From positions 1 to 64,000 of the forward strand of contig JAHHRW010000005.1 in assembly GCA_020025575.1 (NCBI GenBank): a DNA stretch of 64,000 nt, written 5' to 3'. The DNA is from Oscillospiraceae bacterium (GTDB lineage Bacteria > Bacillota > Clostridia > Oscillospirales > Oscillospiraceae). A program made the position numbers and the translations under genes. Below the pieces are notes generated by a model. It was not told the DNA's origin. It saw only the letters and a program-made list of their open reading frames with translations, and searched no databases. Shown here piece after piece: positions 7,605-16,841 of this stretch; within the stretch, counting starts at the first letter, position 1, and each line of letters starts with the position of its first letter.

Positions 7605-8921
7605 TTATTTGCCGGATACGCTGATGTCGGTAAACAGAATCTCGGGGGCGCCAAAATCGGATACTGTGCCAAATTCCACAGTATCAGAGATGGCGTCAAC
7701 CTTTTTCAAAATATGAAAGAAATTGTCGGCAATCGTAAAGTTCTTCACCGGGCGGGATTTCTTGCCGTTTTCCACCAGGAACCCCTCAGCCTGCAGGGAG
7801 AAGTCGCCGGACTGCACATTGGCACCGGCGTGCAGACCATTCAGGCCGGTAATATAAATGCCGTTGCCAAGTTTTTGCAGCAGGTCCTCAGAGGTGTATT
7901 CGCCGGGAGCAACATACATACCCTTTGGCTCAATATGCTTTGCATCGCTTGCATTGCCGGTGGTTTCTTTGCCCAGGAGCTTTGCGTACATCCGGTTGTA
8001 GAGCAGGGTCTTGAGCTGACCATTTTCGATGATATTTTTGGTGTAAACTGCCACACCTTCGCCATCAAAGGGGCAATGACCGAACTTTTCAGGGTAGAAG
8101 GGGTCATCCACCAGAGTCACCATGGGGCTGGCAACGACCTGACCTTCCTTGCCTGCAAGCAGCGTGGTCTTCATATAGGCACTTCTGGCGGAGAACACGG
8201 CTGCATAGGTGGACAGCAGGCTGCGGACGGTGCTGGAGTCCATAATCACATTGTACTTGCCCGAATCTACGGAGTCGGCACCCAGCTTGCTCAGGGCACC
8301 CGTTACCGCTTTGTCTACACTGACCTGAGGCGCTTCCTTTGCAAGAGAAATGGTGCGGTAATCATCAGAGGCCTCGTCCCCATCTTTTACTGCGGCGGAA
8401 ACCACACGATATACCAAAGAGCAGTCGTAGCTTACATCCAGTCCGGCGGAGTTCATCAGCGCAGTGCTGAAAGACAAACCCGCCACAGAGCACTGGGTGC
8501 CTTCTACGATTTTGTCAGAGGCATCGTAGGCCATTTTCTGCAATTGCAGCGCATGGGATTTCATATCGTCGGCACTGGGCAGAGCCTCTGCCCGGTCAGA
8601 AACGGGGGTGTATTCTTTCGAGCCTTCAAACAGCCCCACGGTGTCTTCTTCGTCAATGACAGAGGCGTTGTCGCAGGCCTGTGCCACCAGTTCTGCGGCA
8701 GCCTCGGCGGTGACCAGTTCGCTGGTGGCATAGCCGGATTTGCCGCCCTTTACGCAGCGAATCTGCATGGCGCTGGAACGGGAATAGGTGACAGAGGAGA
8801 TTTCGTCCCTGAGCGCCTCTGCTCCGGCGCTTTCCTGGGTGGAAATGCTGATTTCATAGTCCTGAACGCCCAATTCGGCGGCGGCCCGGGCCACAGCGGT
8901 CTTAATTGTTTCGGTATTCAT
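7605..8921 (-). CDS. TldD/PmbA family protein, TldE-like subunit
   Basis: The 438-residue protein is a PmbA/TldE homologue, the non-catalytic partner of the TldD metalloprotease. It lacks the HExxxH motif. Family segments include GLFEGSKEYTP, SSAMQIRCVKGGKSGYA, NIIENGQLKTLLYNRMYAKLLGKETTGNA and GLHAGANVQSGDFSLQAEGFLVENGKK. The start at 8921 has an AAAGGAG site and lies 17 bases after the tldD-like stop, so the two are co-transcribed and likely form a heteromer. Such pairs process peptides, including modified-peptide precursors; no precursor peptide gene is visible nearby. Confidence 0.9.
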   Translation of the reverse strand: MNTETIKTAVARAAAELGVQDYEISISTQESAGAEALRDEISSVTYSRSSAMQIRCVKGGKSGYATSELVTAEAAAELVAQACDNASVIDEEDTVGLFEGSKEYTPVSDRAEALPSADDMKSHALQLQKMAYDASDKIVEGTQCSVAGLSFSTALMNSAGLDVSYDCSLVYRVVSAAVKDGDEASDDYRTISLAKEAPQVSVDKAVTGALSKLGADSVDSGKYNVIMDSSTVRSLLSTYAAVFSARSAYMKTTLLAGKEGQVVASPMVTLVDDPFYPEKFGHCPFDGEGVAVYTKNIIENGQLKTLLYNRMYAKLLGKETTGNASDAKHIEPKGMYVAPGEYTSEDLLQKLGNGIYITGLNGLHAGANVQSGDFSLQAEGFLVENGKKSRPVKNFTIADNFFHILKKVDAISDTVEFGTVSDFGAPEILFTDISVSGK

Positions 8922-8938
8922 AGCCAATGCTCCTTTCC

Positions 8939-10324
8939 TCATGCCTGTCCGCCCACGGTAATTTCGCTCACACGCAGCAGGGGCTGACCCACATCGGTGG
9001 GGACGCTGCCGCTGGAGGAACCGCACATGCCCTGAGCGGTGTCCAGATTCTGCCCGACCATGTCAATTTTCTGAATGACTTCGCTGCCGGTGCCGATGAG
9101 GCTTGCACCCCGAACCGGCTCGCAAATCTTGCCGTTGCGAATCATATAACCCTCACGGACGGAGAAGTTGAAGGAACCGGTGAAGGGGTTCACGCTGCCG
9201 CCGCCCATAGCTGCGGCATAGATGCCGTTTTCAATGGAGGCGATGATGTCCTCGTTCTTATCGGGGCCATTGTCGATGAAGGTGTTGGTCATGCGGGAGG
9301 TGGTTTCAAAGGAGTAGTCCTGACGGCGGCCGGAGGCAGTATGGGGCATACCCATGCGGCGCGAACCCAGACGGTCGATCATATAGGACTTGAGGATGCC
9401 GTTTTCAATCAGCACACGGCGCTGCATGGGGTTGCCCTCATCATCGATGTTGCAGGAGCCCCAGGCGTTGGGAATGGTACCGTCATCGATGGCGGTGACC
9501 TTGGGGTTGGCAATCTGCTGCCCCAGCTTGCCGGTCATCTGGCTCATGCCAATACCCACAGCGGACGCTTCCAGAGAGTGACCGCAGGCCTCGTGGAAGA
9601 TGACACCGCCAAAGCCGTTTTCAATGGCTACGGGCATCAGACCGGAGGGGCAGGGAACTGCACGCAGATTGACAAGCGCCTGACGGGCAGCCTCTGCGCC
9701 GATGGATTCCGGGGAAATCTTCTCAAACAGCTCAAGGCCCATGCTGCGACCGGGAGAGCTGGAACCTTCCTGATTTTCGGTTCCATTGGAGGCAAGGGCG
9801 GACACGGACATCCGGGTGCGGATCTGGCGGTCGGCGGTATAAAGCCCCTCGGAATTGGCAACCACAAAGGATTTGTCATATGCCATCAGATTGCCGTTGA
9901 CCTGAATGATCTGCTGGCTTGCATCATATGCCTTGGCGCAGCCGCTGCGCAGCAGTTCTGCACGGACAGAGGCCGGAACATCAAAGGGTACGGTCTTGAT
10001 GGGGTGGATATTGGTGTTGATGCGCTCGGTGAGGCAGAAATCAGCGATGCGGTCTACGGGAGAGCCAACAGCCTGAGCCACACGGTTGGCGCATGCTTTT
10101 AGACCGGAGGGGGTCAAATCGGTGGTACAGGCAAAGTAGGTTTTCGTGCCAACGAAAGCACGAATGCCTACGCCGCTGATGATGTTATCGGTGACAAATT
10201 CAATCTTGCGATCGGCATAGCTGATGCGGTTATTTTTAGAATATTCAGAGAAGATTTCCACGAAATCAGCGCCGCCGTGGAGCACAATGGCAATCAACTC
10301 TGACATCATTTTCTTATCCAGCAT
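8939..10324 (-). CDS. tldD: TldD-like metalloprotease
   Basis: The 461-residue protein carries the zinc-protease motif HEACGH (H244, E245, H249) in FGGVIFHEACGHSLEAS, the signature of TldD. The N-terminal GADFVEIFSEYSKNNRISYADRKIE and C-terminal MCGSSSGSVPTDVGQPLLRVSEI segments fit the family. It is predicted to degrade unfolded or partly processed peptides with the adjacent TldE-like protein. The ATG at 10324 follows AAGGA by 8 bases, and a strong promoter lies upstream. Confidence 0.92.
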   Translation of the reverse strand: MLDKKMMSELIAIVLHGGADFVEIFSEYSKNNRISYADRKIEFVTDNIISGVGIRAFVGTKTYFACTTDLTPSGLKACANRVAQAVGSPVDRIADFCLTERINTNIHPIKTVPFDVPASVRAELLRSGCAKAYDASQQIIQVNGNLMAYDKSFVVANSEGLYTADRQIRTRMSVSALASNGTENQEGSSSPGRSMGLELFEKISPESIGAEAARQALVNLRAVPCPSGLMPVAIENGFGGVIFHEACGHSLEASAVGIGMSQMTGKLGQQIANPKVTAIDDGTIPNAWGSCNIDDEGNPMQRRVLIENGILKSYMIDRLGSRRMGMPHTASGRRQDYSFETTSRMTNTFIDNGPDKNEDIIASIENGIYAAAMGGGSVNPFTGSFNFSVREGYMIRNGKICEPVRGASLIGTGSEVIQKIDMVGQNLDTAQGMCGSSSGSVPTDVGQPLLRVSEITVGGQA

Positions 10325-10357
10325 AGAGACAGTCCTTTCCAGTGAATTTATGAAGTC

Positions 10358-10386
10358 AATATAGCATAGTTTTCACAGTGTGTCAA
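10358..10386 (-). promoter_or_regulatory. SigA-type promoter for tldD-tldE
   Basis: On the minus strand a perfect TTGACA (10381-10386) is followed after 17 bases by TATATT (10358-10363), about 34 bases before the tldD start. Confidence 0.8.
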
Positions 10387-10396
10387 AAGATACACA

Positions 10397-10428
10397 TAAA
10401 AAGACCCGGCAAGAAAGCTCTTGCCGGG
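10397..10428 (-). terminator. Intrinsic terminator after nagA
   Basis: The 10-bp stem CCCGGCAAGA/TCTTGCCGGG is followed on the minus strand by TCTTTTTA. It lies 15 bases past the nagA stop. Confidence 0.88.
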
Positions 10429-10442
10429 ATGGAAATATAAAC

Positions 10443-11570
10443 TTAGATTTCCTTGCCGGCCAGGAAGACACGCTTGGTGGCATAGCGGCTGGTGCAAATC
10501 AGGAAGTCCGCAACCTTGCCCTGTTCGATGGTGCCGACCTGATCCTGAACGCCCAGAGCGCAGGCAGGGTTATATGTAGCGGCCTTGATGACATCCTCTT
10601 CACGGATCTGCCAGCGGATGCAGTTGAGCAGGCACTGATATAGGTTGGTTGCAGAGCAGGCGATGGTGCCGTCTGCCAGCTTGCCAACGCCGTCACGCAG
10701 CCATGCGGACTGACCGCCCAAATCAAATTCAGAACCTTCAGGCAGGCCTGCGCAGCGACCGGAGTCGGAAACCAGAACCATACGACCGGGGAACATGGCA
10801 AATGCCAGACGAGCTGAGGCCGGATGCACATGGATGCCGTCACAGATGATTTCGGCACGGACATTTTCGTTCTCAGCAGCAGCAGGAATGACACCGGGAT
10901 TGCGGTGATGGATGCCGGGCATGGCATTGTACAGATGGGTCAGGTGGGTGACACCTGCATCCACAGCAGCCTTTGCGTGGTCATAATCGGAATCGGTGTG
11001 TGCAATGGAGACGGTGCACAGCTTGCTTGCCTGACGGACAAATTCCTCAGCGCCGGGCAGTTCAGGAGCCACATCCACAATGCGAACCAGACCGCCGCAG
11101 TCGTGATAAAGTTTTTGAAACCCCTCAAAATCCGGGTCTTTCAGGTAATCTGCATTCTGGGCACCTTTCTTCTTGTAAGAGAAATAGGGGCCTTCCATCT
11201 GGATGCCGCGCAGCACAGAGCAGCCATCGGGTTTCTCTTCCGCCAACTGCTTTGCAGTAGCAAATGCTTTGCCCAGTGTTTCGTAATCCAGCGTCATAGA
11301 GGCAGGCGCAAAGGAGGTGACACCGCAGGACAGGTAGAACTGGGCCATTTTCTTCAGACCCTCGTAGTCGCCGTCGGAGAAGTCGTGGTTGGAGTTGCCA
11401 TGGCTGTGGACTTCAATCAGACCGGGGATGACGGTGGCGCCCTTCAGGTCGATGGCATCTTCGGGAACATTTTCGGGCAGAACGGCGCCAAATTTGCCAT
11501 CTACCACTTCAAATGCGCCGGTATGAAACTGGAAATCTCCAGTAAAAATTCTGGCATTTTTATAGAACAT
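10443..11570 (-). CDS. nagA: N-acetylglucosamine-6-phosphate deacetylase
   Basis: The 375-residue amidohydrolase removes acetate from GlcNAc-6-P in amino-sugar and wall recycling. Metal and active-site motifs are GLIEVHSHGN (HxH), IQMEGPYFS (Glu ligand), the histidine segments SIAHTDSDYDHA and THLTHLYNAM, and the catalytic Asp in LVSDSG, where many relatives have LVTDA. The start at 11570 has AAAGGAG. It follows the ROK gene by 35 bases in one operon, consistent with phosphorylation followed by deacetylation. No nagB is present in the window. Confidence 0.92.
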   Translation of the reverse strand: MFYKNARIFTGDFQFHTGAFEVVDGKFGAVLPENVPEDAIDLKGATVIPGLIEVHSHGNSNHDFSDGDYEGLKKMAQFYLSCGVTSFAPASMTLDYETLGKAFATAKQLAEEKPDGCSVLRGIQMEGPYFSYKKKGAQNADYLKDPDFEGFQKLYHDCGGLVRIVDVAPELPGAEEFVRQASKLCTVSIAHTDSDYDHAKAAVDAGVTHLTHLYNAMPGIHHRNPGVIPAAAENENVRAEIICDGIHVHPASARLAFAMFPGRMVLVSDSGRCAGLPEGSEFDLGGQSAWLRDGVGKLADGTIACSATNLYQCLLNCIRWQIREEDVIKAATYNPACALGVQDQVGTIEQGKVADFLICTSRYATKRVFLAGKEI

Positions 11571-11605
11571 GGGGAAACTCCTTTCATTTATATGCAGTTG
11601 AAGGG

Positions 11606-12985
11606 TCAGCGCAGTTCGGGCAGGGATGCAGCGGCGACAGCCTGACCAACCCGTCGGGTGTTCTCGTCGGGTGCAATGATCTCGCACTTCTTGGCAAGGT
11701 CGGGGAACTCTTCGGCCAGAACCTTGTTGGAAACTTCCAGAATCATGTCGCCGCCCTTGCCGGACAGAACACGACCCATGCACATCAGGTGCTCGATGTC
11801 ATAGAAGTGGGAGTACTGCACCACGGCGTAGCCAAGGTAGACACCGATGTCGTGGAAGACCTTCTGGGCTCTTTCGTCGTCTTGCTCCATGAGGCCCTGA
11901 ACCACCTTGAGTTTCTGGGCGGGAGCCAGTTCCGGGTCTAACTCGATGCCGGCCCGGGGAGCCAGCTTAATGACCGCATCCTGAGAGAAGTACTTGCAGC
12001 CCACACCGAAGTCCGTGGACCACTCGTCCTGCATGGCATCCGGGTTCAGGTCAACAGGCGCGAATGCAAGTTCCGAAATCCAGCCCTTTACATTCTTATC
12101 CTTGTCCACATAGCCCACAGCCTCGGAAGTGCCCATTGCAAGACCCATGATATTGCCCTTGTTCAGGCCCATGGCACCGGCCAGAGCGGAAACGTCACCG
12201 TCGTTTGCAACAACGCAGGGAACATCGCCAATTTCGGCGGCAGCACGGTCAAAGACGGTCTTGACTTCGTCCCAGCGGCTGCGGGGAACCTTGTAGAAGA
12301 TGCTGGAAATCATGGGAGCGTTGCCAATGAAGGTGCCGGCAGAGGAAACGCCGATGGCATCCACCCGGGGCATCTTGGAGGCGGCAGTCTTGAGTGCCTC
12401 AACGATGCCGTTGAACTGATAGGTGGGGTCTTCGTTCAGCTTGGGGTACCAGACCACCTCTTCGGAGTAGACACACTCTCCGTCAATGACAGCGGAGACC
12501 TTGCGGTCAGAACCACCGGCATCGAAACCAATGCGGCAGCCGTCCAGATGACCGCCGATGGGCATGGACTGCTCATTGGTTTCCGGGCACTGGTCCAGAG
12601 GCAGGTCGATGATTTCCAGATGTCTTTCGTACAGCTTGAAGAAGAAGTCGTAGTCAAAGGCACGCTCGCCGGTTTCAGAGTAAGCGTTCTGCAGCTTTTT
12701 TGCAATCTCAGAGCAGCCGCAGATGTAGACACGGAAGCCGCCAATGGACCACAGCAGGAATTTTACATACCGCTCCACATAGCGATAGTCGGCATCTGCC
12801 ATCTGGGCAGTGCCGTGGATAAAGGTGCGGTGAACGGAAACCTTGCCATGATCCCGCTCAACAGCGATGGCCAGAGGCTTTTCTGCGCCCTTGAGGTAAG
12901 CCTCAGACCACACACCGAAGGGGATGAAACCGGGGTCCAGGATGGGAGTATGTTTCATTTCATAGTTTACGCCTAAGTACTGCAT
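11606..12985 (-). CDS. ROK family protein, putative amino-sugar kinase
   Basis: The 459-residue protein has a C-terminal ROK/actin-like ATPase fold: a phosphate-1 segment IGFDAGGSDRKVSAVIDGE (about residue 170), GVSSAGTFIGN, the catalytic-Asp region VVANDGDVSALAGA and GLAMGTSEAVGY. The first 150 or so residues form an extra domain not usual in glucokinases. The ROK zinc-cysteine motif CxCGxxGC is not visible, so it is a divergent member. Operon position before nagA suggests a role in N-acetyl sugar phosphorylation (inference). The ATG at 12985 has AAGGAGG and a good promoter. Confidence 0.8.
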   Translation of the reverse strand: MQYLGVNYEMKHTPILDPGFIPFGVWSEAYLKGAEKPLAIAVERDHGKVSVHRTFIHGTAQMADADYRYVERYVKFLLWSIGGFRVYICGCSEIAKKLQNAYSETGERAFDYDFFFKLYERHLEIIDLPLDQCPETNEQSMPIGGHLDGCRIGFDAGGSDRKVSAVIDGECVYSEEVVWYPKLNEDPTYQFNGIVEALKTAASKMPRVDAIGVSSAGTFIGNAPMISSIFYKVPRSRWDEVKTVFDRAAAEIGDVPCVVANDGDVSALAGAMGLNKGNIMGLAMGTSEAVGYVDKDKNVKGWISELAFAPVDLNPDAMQDEWSTDFGVGCKYFSQDAVIKLAPRAGIELDPELAPAQKLKVVQGLMEQDDERAQKVFHDIGVYLGYAVVQYSHFYDIEHLMCMGRVLSGKGGDMILEVSNKVLAEEFPDLAKKCEIIAPDENTRRVGQAVAAASLPELR

Positions 12986-13040
12986 ATTTAGGTCCTCCTT
13001 GCAGATGGTGTCGTTTGTTTTGCACAATTTATCAATATAA

Positions 13041-13068
13041 ATTATAACACAGTTGGGTCATTATGCAA
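13041..13068 (-). promoter_or_regulatory. SigA-type promoter for ROK-nagA operon
   Basis: On the minus strand TTGCAT (13063-13068), a 16-base spacer and TATAAT (13041-13046) lie about 56 bases before the ROK start. Confidence 0.75.
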
Positions 13069-13110
13069 TATCATTATCTCCATAGATGTTGCAGATATCG
13101 ACGATACCGC

Positions 13111-13140
13111 AAAAATGCCGCCCCTATGGGCGGCATTTTT
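13111..13140. terminator. Intrinsic terminator after ferritin-like gene
   Basis: AAAAATGCCGCCC pairs with GGGCGGCATTTTT around CTAT. It is immediately downstream of the minus-strand ferritin-like gene and symmetrical enough to work both ways. Confidence 0.9.
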
Positions 13141-13141
13141 C

Positions 13142-13594
13142 CTATTTTTTTGCCAGTGAGCCGATCAGCTCCAGAATCAGGCGGCAATGCTCCTGCTCCT
13201 GATCCCGCAGCTTTGCAAAGACGTGACCGTATTCGGCATCCTGACTTCGGGCATCGTAAGCACTCAGTGCCCGCATTTCCCGACCATAGCAGTTCCGGAG
13301 CACCTGTTCGATGGGGCCGTGAACGGGCGTGGCCTTTGGCAGTGCAGGCTTATTTCCCGTGGCAATGGTGTAGATTCCCTTTAAGCAGGAGCAGTGGTGC
13401 TGTTCCTGCTGATACATTTTGTATAAAATGGCACTTTCTTTTCCCGAAAATTTCCGGGAAAGCTGTAAGTATATGGCAGCATCTTCCCATTCAGCAGCGA
13501 TCAGGGCAGCCAATGTCACTTCCGTGCTGGGCTGTTCGCTGCCCCGTACCCGCTGCCAGACACGCTGCGCCTGAACCTGATTGATTTGTTCCAT
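13142..13594 (-). CDS. Ferritin-like/rubrerythrin-fold protein
   Basis: The 150-residue, all-helical protein has carboxylate/histidine patterns expected of a di-iron four-helix bundle: EWEDAAIYL, QQEQHHCSCL, EMRALSAYD and RDQEQEHCRLI. There is no C-terminal rubredoxin domain. It may handle iron or peroxide under oxidative stress (family-level inference). The second ATG (13594) is preferred because AAAGGAG is 8 bases from it. It is monocistronic and divergent from holB. Confidence 0.72.
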   Translation of the reverse strand: MEQINQVQAQRVWQRVRGSEQPSTEVTLAALIAAEWEDAAIYLQLSRKFSGKESAILYKMYQQEQHHCSCLKGIYTIATGNKPALPKATPVHGPIEQVLRNCYGREMRALSAYDARSQDAEYGHVFAKLRDQEQEHCRLILELIGSLAKK

Positions 13595-13705
13595 AACATA
13601 CACTCCTTTCAGTTAAAAGTATAGTAGCTGGGTCTGGGAGATTTTCGCAGAAATCCGTCGAACCGGAATTAAAAAACAAAAAAAGATAGCATATTGAAAA
13701 ATCTG

Positions 13706-13714
13706 TGATATAAT
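13706..13714 (+). promoter_or_regulatory. Extended -10 element for holB-ricT
   Basis: TGATATAAT (TG-n-TATAAT) lies about 44 bases before holB. No good -35 is seen at 17 bases, so it reads as an extended -10 promoter. Confidence 0.5.
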
Positions 13715-13757
13715 AAGATTCGTGAAAGAATATCACGGAAAAAGGGAGGGAGTCTGT

Positions 13758-14708
13758 ATGGGTTTTGAGGCGCTTTTGGGCAATGAACAGTTGAAACAAA
13801 ATCTGATTTCTGCCCGGAAAAAGCAGAAACTCTCCCATTTCTACCTGATTTCCGGCCCAGTCGGTTCCGGCAGGCATACGCTGGCAGATCTGATTGCTGC
13901 TGCGATGCTGTGCCAGGAAGAGGACGGCCCCTGCGGTGTGTGCCACAGCTGCCGCAAGGTATTGAGCCATAGCCACCCGGATTATCTGGTCATCGATGAC
14001 CCGGAGAAGAAAACCGTGCCGGTAGATCTGATTCGAGAGGCTCGGGCGGATATGTTCATCCGGCCCAATGAGGGCGAACGCAAAATCTATCTGTTCCCCA
14101 GAGCGCAGGATATGGGCTTGCCGGGGCAGAACGCTCTGCTCAAGGTGCTGGAAGAACCGCCTTCCTACGGTGTGTTCCTGCTGATTACAGACAATCCCGA
14201 CAAGCTGTTGCCCACCGTGCGTTCTCGCTGCGTGGAGCTAAAACTTCAGGCGCTGCCGGTATCGCTGCTGCAGAAACAGCTTTCTGCGGAATTTCCCCAG
14301 GCCGATGCGCAGACTTTGTCTGCTGCCATCCTGCGAAGCGGCGGCTATCTAGGACAGGCAAGGGATCTGCTTTCCGGGACCACGGTTTCGGAGGAAACGG
14401 TTCAGTTTGCCGGAGTTTATGCCGCCCGGGATGCATATGGACTGGTTCAGCTGCTGGTGCCCATGGAAAAATGGAAACGGGATTCGCTGATTCCGGTGCT
14501 CACCGAGTGGCTGGAACTGATCGAACAGGCGATGATTTGCCGCTCCGGCCTGCCGGCGGCGGTGACCGAGGCGGGGAAGGTTGCGACCGCCCGGAATATG
14601 TCCGAACTCATGACAGCAGCCAACCATTTGAAAAAAGCCATTGAGTATGCCCGGGGGAATGTGTCCTGTGCCGCTGTGTGCGGTTGGCTTTCCTGGGCCT
14701 TGCGATAA
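13758..14708 (+). CDS. holB: DNA polymerase III subunit delta'
   Basis: The 316-residue clamp-loader subunit has an AAA+ fold with a degenerate P-loop SGPVGSGRHTL (residues 32-42, Arg in place of Lys), as expected for the non-ATPase delta' subunit. A zinc module uses C52, C59, C62 and C65, and the sensor/SRC region contains LKVLEEPP and RSRCVEL. It loads the sliding clamp at the replication fork. The start at 13758 follows GGGAGGGAG; an upstream in-frame ATG gives a non-homologous tail. RicT follows 17 bases later, a common Firmicutes pairing. Confidence 0.92.
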   Translation: MGFEALLGNEQLKQNLISARKKQKLSHFYLISGPVGSGRHTLADLIAAAMLCQEEDGPCGVCHSCRKVLSHSHPDYLVIDDPEKKTVPVDLIREARADMFIRPNEGERKIYLFPRAQDMGLPGQNALLKVLEEPPSYGVFLLITDNPDKLLPTVRSRCVELKLQALPVSLLQKQLSAEFPQADAQTLSAAILRSGGYLGQARDLLSGTTVSEETVQFAGVYAARDAYGLVQLLVPMEKWKRDSLIPVLTEWLELIEQAMICRSGLPAAVTEAGKVATARNMSELMTAANHLKKAIEYARGNVSCAAVCGWLSWALR

Positions 14709-14725
14709 TAATGAAGGAGAATATC

Positions 14726-16084
14726 ATGGATGAGACAATTGTGACCCCTGAAGAAACGGAACAGTCCCTTCCAGTCCAGGTGGAGGTGGTGGATATCCAG
14801 TTCCGCCCGGGTCAGAAGATTTACTTTTTTGATCCCGACGGCATGCAGATCTGTGCCGGGGAGCATCTGATTATCGAAACCGCAAGAGGTCCTGAATACG
14901 GTATTTGCACCGGCGGAAACCACATGGTGCCTGAAAAGGATGTGGTTGCACCGCTGCGTAAGGTTCTTCGCCTGGCAAATGCCCAGGATGAGAAGATCGT
15001 TCTGGAAAACCGCCAGAAGGAAAAGCGTGCCCACGATATCTGTGCCCAGAAAATCATGGAGCATGGGCTGGATATGCAGCTGGTCAGTGCGGAATATGCC
15101 TTTGACGGCAGCAAGATTCTGTTTTTCTTCACGGCGGATGAGCGGGTGGATTTCCGGGAATTGGTCAAGAATCTGGCCAGCATTTTCCATACCCGGATTG
15201 AGCTGCGCCAGATCGGCGTTCGAGACAAGGCGAAGATGGTGGGCGGCCTGGGTATTTGCGGCAGACCCTTCTGCTGTTCCCAGTTTTTGGATGATTTTCA
15301 GCCGGTTTCCATTAAAATGGCGAAAACCCAGAACCTGTCCCTGAATCCCACCAAAATTTCCGGCACCTGCGGCAGACTGATGTGCTGCCTGAAATACGAG
15401 CAGGACACCTATGAAGACCTGATTCGCAACAGCCCGAAACCCGATTCCTTTGTAGATACCCCCGACGGTCGGGGAACGGTGGTGGATGTGAATTTGCTGC
15501 GCCAGAGCGTTAAGGTGCGCATGGAGGACAATCCTGAAACCTGCGGATGCTATTCCAACTGCGATATCTGTGTTTTGCGCAGCGGCAAGGCCAAGAAGAA
15601 CGATCCCCCCATTCCTGCGGATCTGGCGCCCATCTCCGGCTGCGGAAAGTGCTGCAAAAAGCAGGAACAGAAGGACGAACCCAGTATGCTGGAGCCGGTT
15701 CGGTTCCGTTACCGTACTGATTCCGTGGTAGAGGAGTCTGAAAAACCGGAGCCTGTCCAGTCCAGTCAGGAACAGACCACGGAACAGCCTCAGGAGAATC
15801 GCAGCCGCCGGAATCGCCGTCCCAGAAACAATCCCAAGGGACAGCCCGGAGTGGAACAGCCCAAGGGCGAAAAGCCAAAGTCTGAGAAACCAAGAACCGA
15901 CAAACCCAAGGCAGACAAGCCCAAGCAGCCCCCCAAGCCTCGCCCTGAGCAAAAAGGAGAGGAGCGCAAGGGCGGCGAGCCAAAGGCAGACGATGCAGAG
16001 AAGAAGAACCGCAACCGCCGTCCCAACAATCATTATCGCCGCAGAAAGCCCAAGACTCCCGGCGGCACAAATCAGCAGGGATAA
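14726..16084 (+). CDS. ricT: RicT/PSP1 family protein with basic Pro-rich tail
   Basis: The 452-residue protein matches the PSP1/YaaT (RicT) family, a subunit of the Ric complex that affects RNase Y processing and carries Fe-S clusters in Bacillus. Characteristic cysteines are C178 and C183-C184 in CGRPFCC, and C215 and C220-C221 in CGRLMCC. After about residue 290 it departs from the core: a low-complexity tail rich in Lys, Pro, Glu and Arg runs to the end (RRNRRP, KPKADKPK and similar), perhaps RNA-binding. The ATG at 14726 has AAGGAG at 6 bases. It is operonic with holB. Confidence 0.88.
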   Translation: MDETIVTPEETEQSLPVQVEVVDIQFRPGQKIYFFDPDGMQICAGEHLIIETARGPEYGICTGGNHMVPEKDVVAPLRKVLRLANAQDEKIVLENRQKEKRAHDICAQKIMEHGLDMQLVSAEYAFDGSKILFFFTADERVDFRELVKNLASIFHTRIELRQIGVRDKAKMVGGLGICGRPFCCSQFLDDFQPVSIKMAKTQNLSLNPTKISGTCGRLMCCLKYEQDTYEDLIRNSPKPDSFVDTPDGRGTVVDVNLLRQSVKVRMEDNPETCGCYSNCDICVLRSGKAKKNDPPIPADLAPISGCGKCCKKQEQKDEPSMLEPVRFRYRTDSVVEESEKPEPVQSSQEQTTEQPQENRSRRNRRPRNNPKGQPGVEQPKGEKPKSEKPRTDKPKADKPKQPPKPRPEQKGEERKGGEPKADDAEKKNRNRRPNNHYRRRKPKTPGGTNQQG

Positions 16085-16130
16085 AAATAAAGCACCGCGC
16101 AAAGGCTGTGCTTGCAGGATGCGGAGTTTC

Positions 16131-16163
16131 AAGGCCCGAACAACATCTGTTCGGGCCTTTTCT
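16131..16163 (+). terminator. Intrinsic terminator after ricT
   Basis: The 12-bp stem AAGGCCCGAACA/TGTTCGGGCCTT with an ACATC loop is followed by TTCT. Confidence 0.85.
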
Positions 16164-16246
16164 GTACGCAGATGATGCATTTTGTTATCTGCTTGTGATA
16201 TTTTGGTGTGTATTGCTGGGTTGGGAGATTTGGGAGGACTAGAGAT

Positions 16247-16750
16247 ATGAAAAAAGTTATGGTGATTGGCTGCCCCGGCAGTGGAAAAAGTACATTTTCA
16301 AGAGCACTTTACAAGGCCACAGGCTTGCCCTTATGTCATCTGGATATGCTGAAATGGAATGCCGACCGGACAACGGTTCCAAGGCAGGTATTCCTGGAAA
16401 GGCTGAACCGTGTCATGCAGCAGGATTCGTGGATCATTGATGGAAACTACGGTTCAACCATGGAGCTGCGCATGGATGCCTGTGATACCGTTTTCTTCCT
16501 GGATTATTCGGTGGAAGTATGCATGGATGGAGTCATGCGCAGAAAAGGGCAACCCCGCAGTGATATGCCATGGATCGAGACGGGGGAAGATGAGGATTTT
16601 CTTCAGTTTATAAGAGACTATCAATCGGTCAGCAGGCCAGTTGTTCTAGAGCTGCTTGAAAAATATGCTGGTAAAAATATCTTTGTTTTCACTTGCAGGG
16701 ACGAAGCAGCTGCCTATTTGGCAAAACGGATGCCGAACCCCATTGTGTGA
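16247..16750 (+). CDS. P-loop kinase-like protein (topology-modulation/FlaR-like)
   Basis: The 167-residue protein starts with MKKVMVIGCPGSGKST, a Walker A loop at residues 8-16, followed by HLDMLKWNADRTTVPRQVF and DSWIIDGNYGSTMELRMD. This pattern is typical of the adenylate-kinase-like family annotated as DNA topology modulation protein FlaR. The substrate is unknown. The start at 16247 follows GGGAGGA. It stands alone between terminators. Confidence 0.75.
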   Translation: MKKVMVIGCPGSGKSTFSRALYKATGLPLCHLDMLKWNADRTTVPRQVFLERLNRVMQQDSWIIDGNYGSTMELRMDACDTVFFLDYSVEVCMDGVMRRKGQPRSDMPWIETGEDEDFLQFIRDYQSVSRPVVLELLEKYAGKNIFVFTCRDEAAAYLAKRMPNPIV

Positions 16751-16777
16751 AGATGGACAGATTTTGACCGCTATTAA

Positions 16778-16809
16778 GGGCGTGTATCCCAATGATACAC
16801 GCCCTTTTT
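16778..16809. terminator. Intrinsic terminator
   Basis: The stem GGGCGTGTATC/GATACACGCCC (16778-16788 with 16794-16804) is followed by TTTTT on plus. It closes the kinase gene and lies at the end of the convergent sdpI-like gene. Confidence 0.88.
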
Positions 16810-16841
16810 GCAGATTCCGGCCAAGCCGGGGTTGTATGCAG

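Noticed and set aside
7713..10102. Two long plus-strand frames (424 and 391 codons) opposite the tldE/tldD-like genes
   Set aside because: The minus-strand products carry family motifs including HEACGH. The plus-strand products are low-complexity Gly/His-rich shadows.
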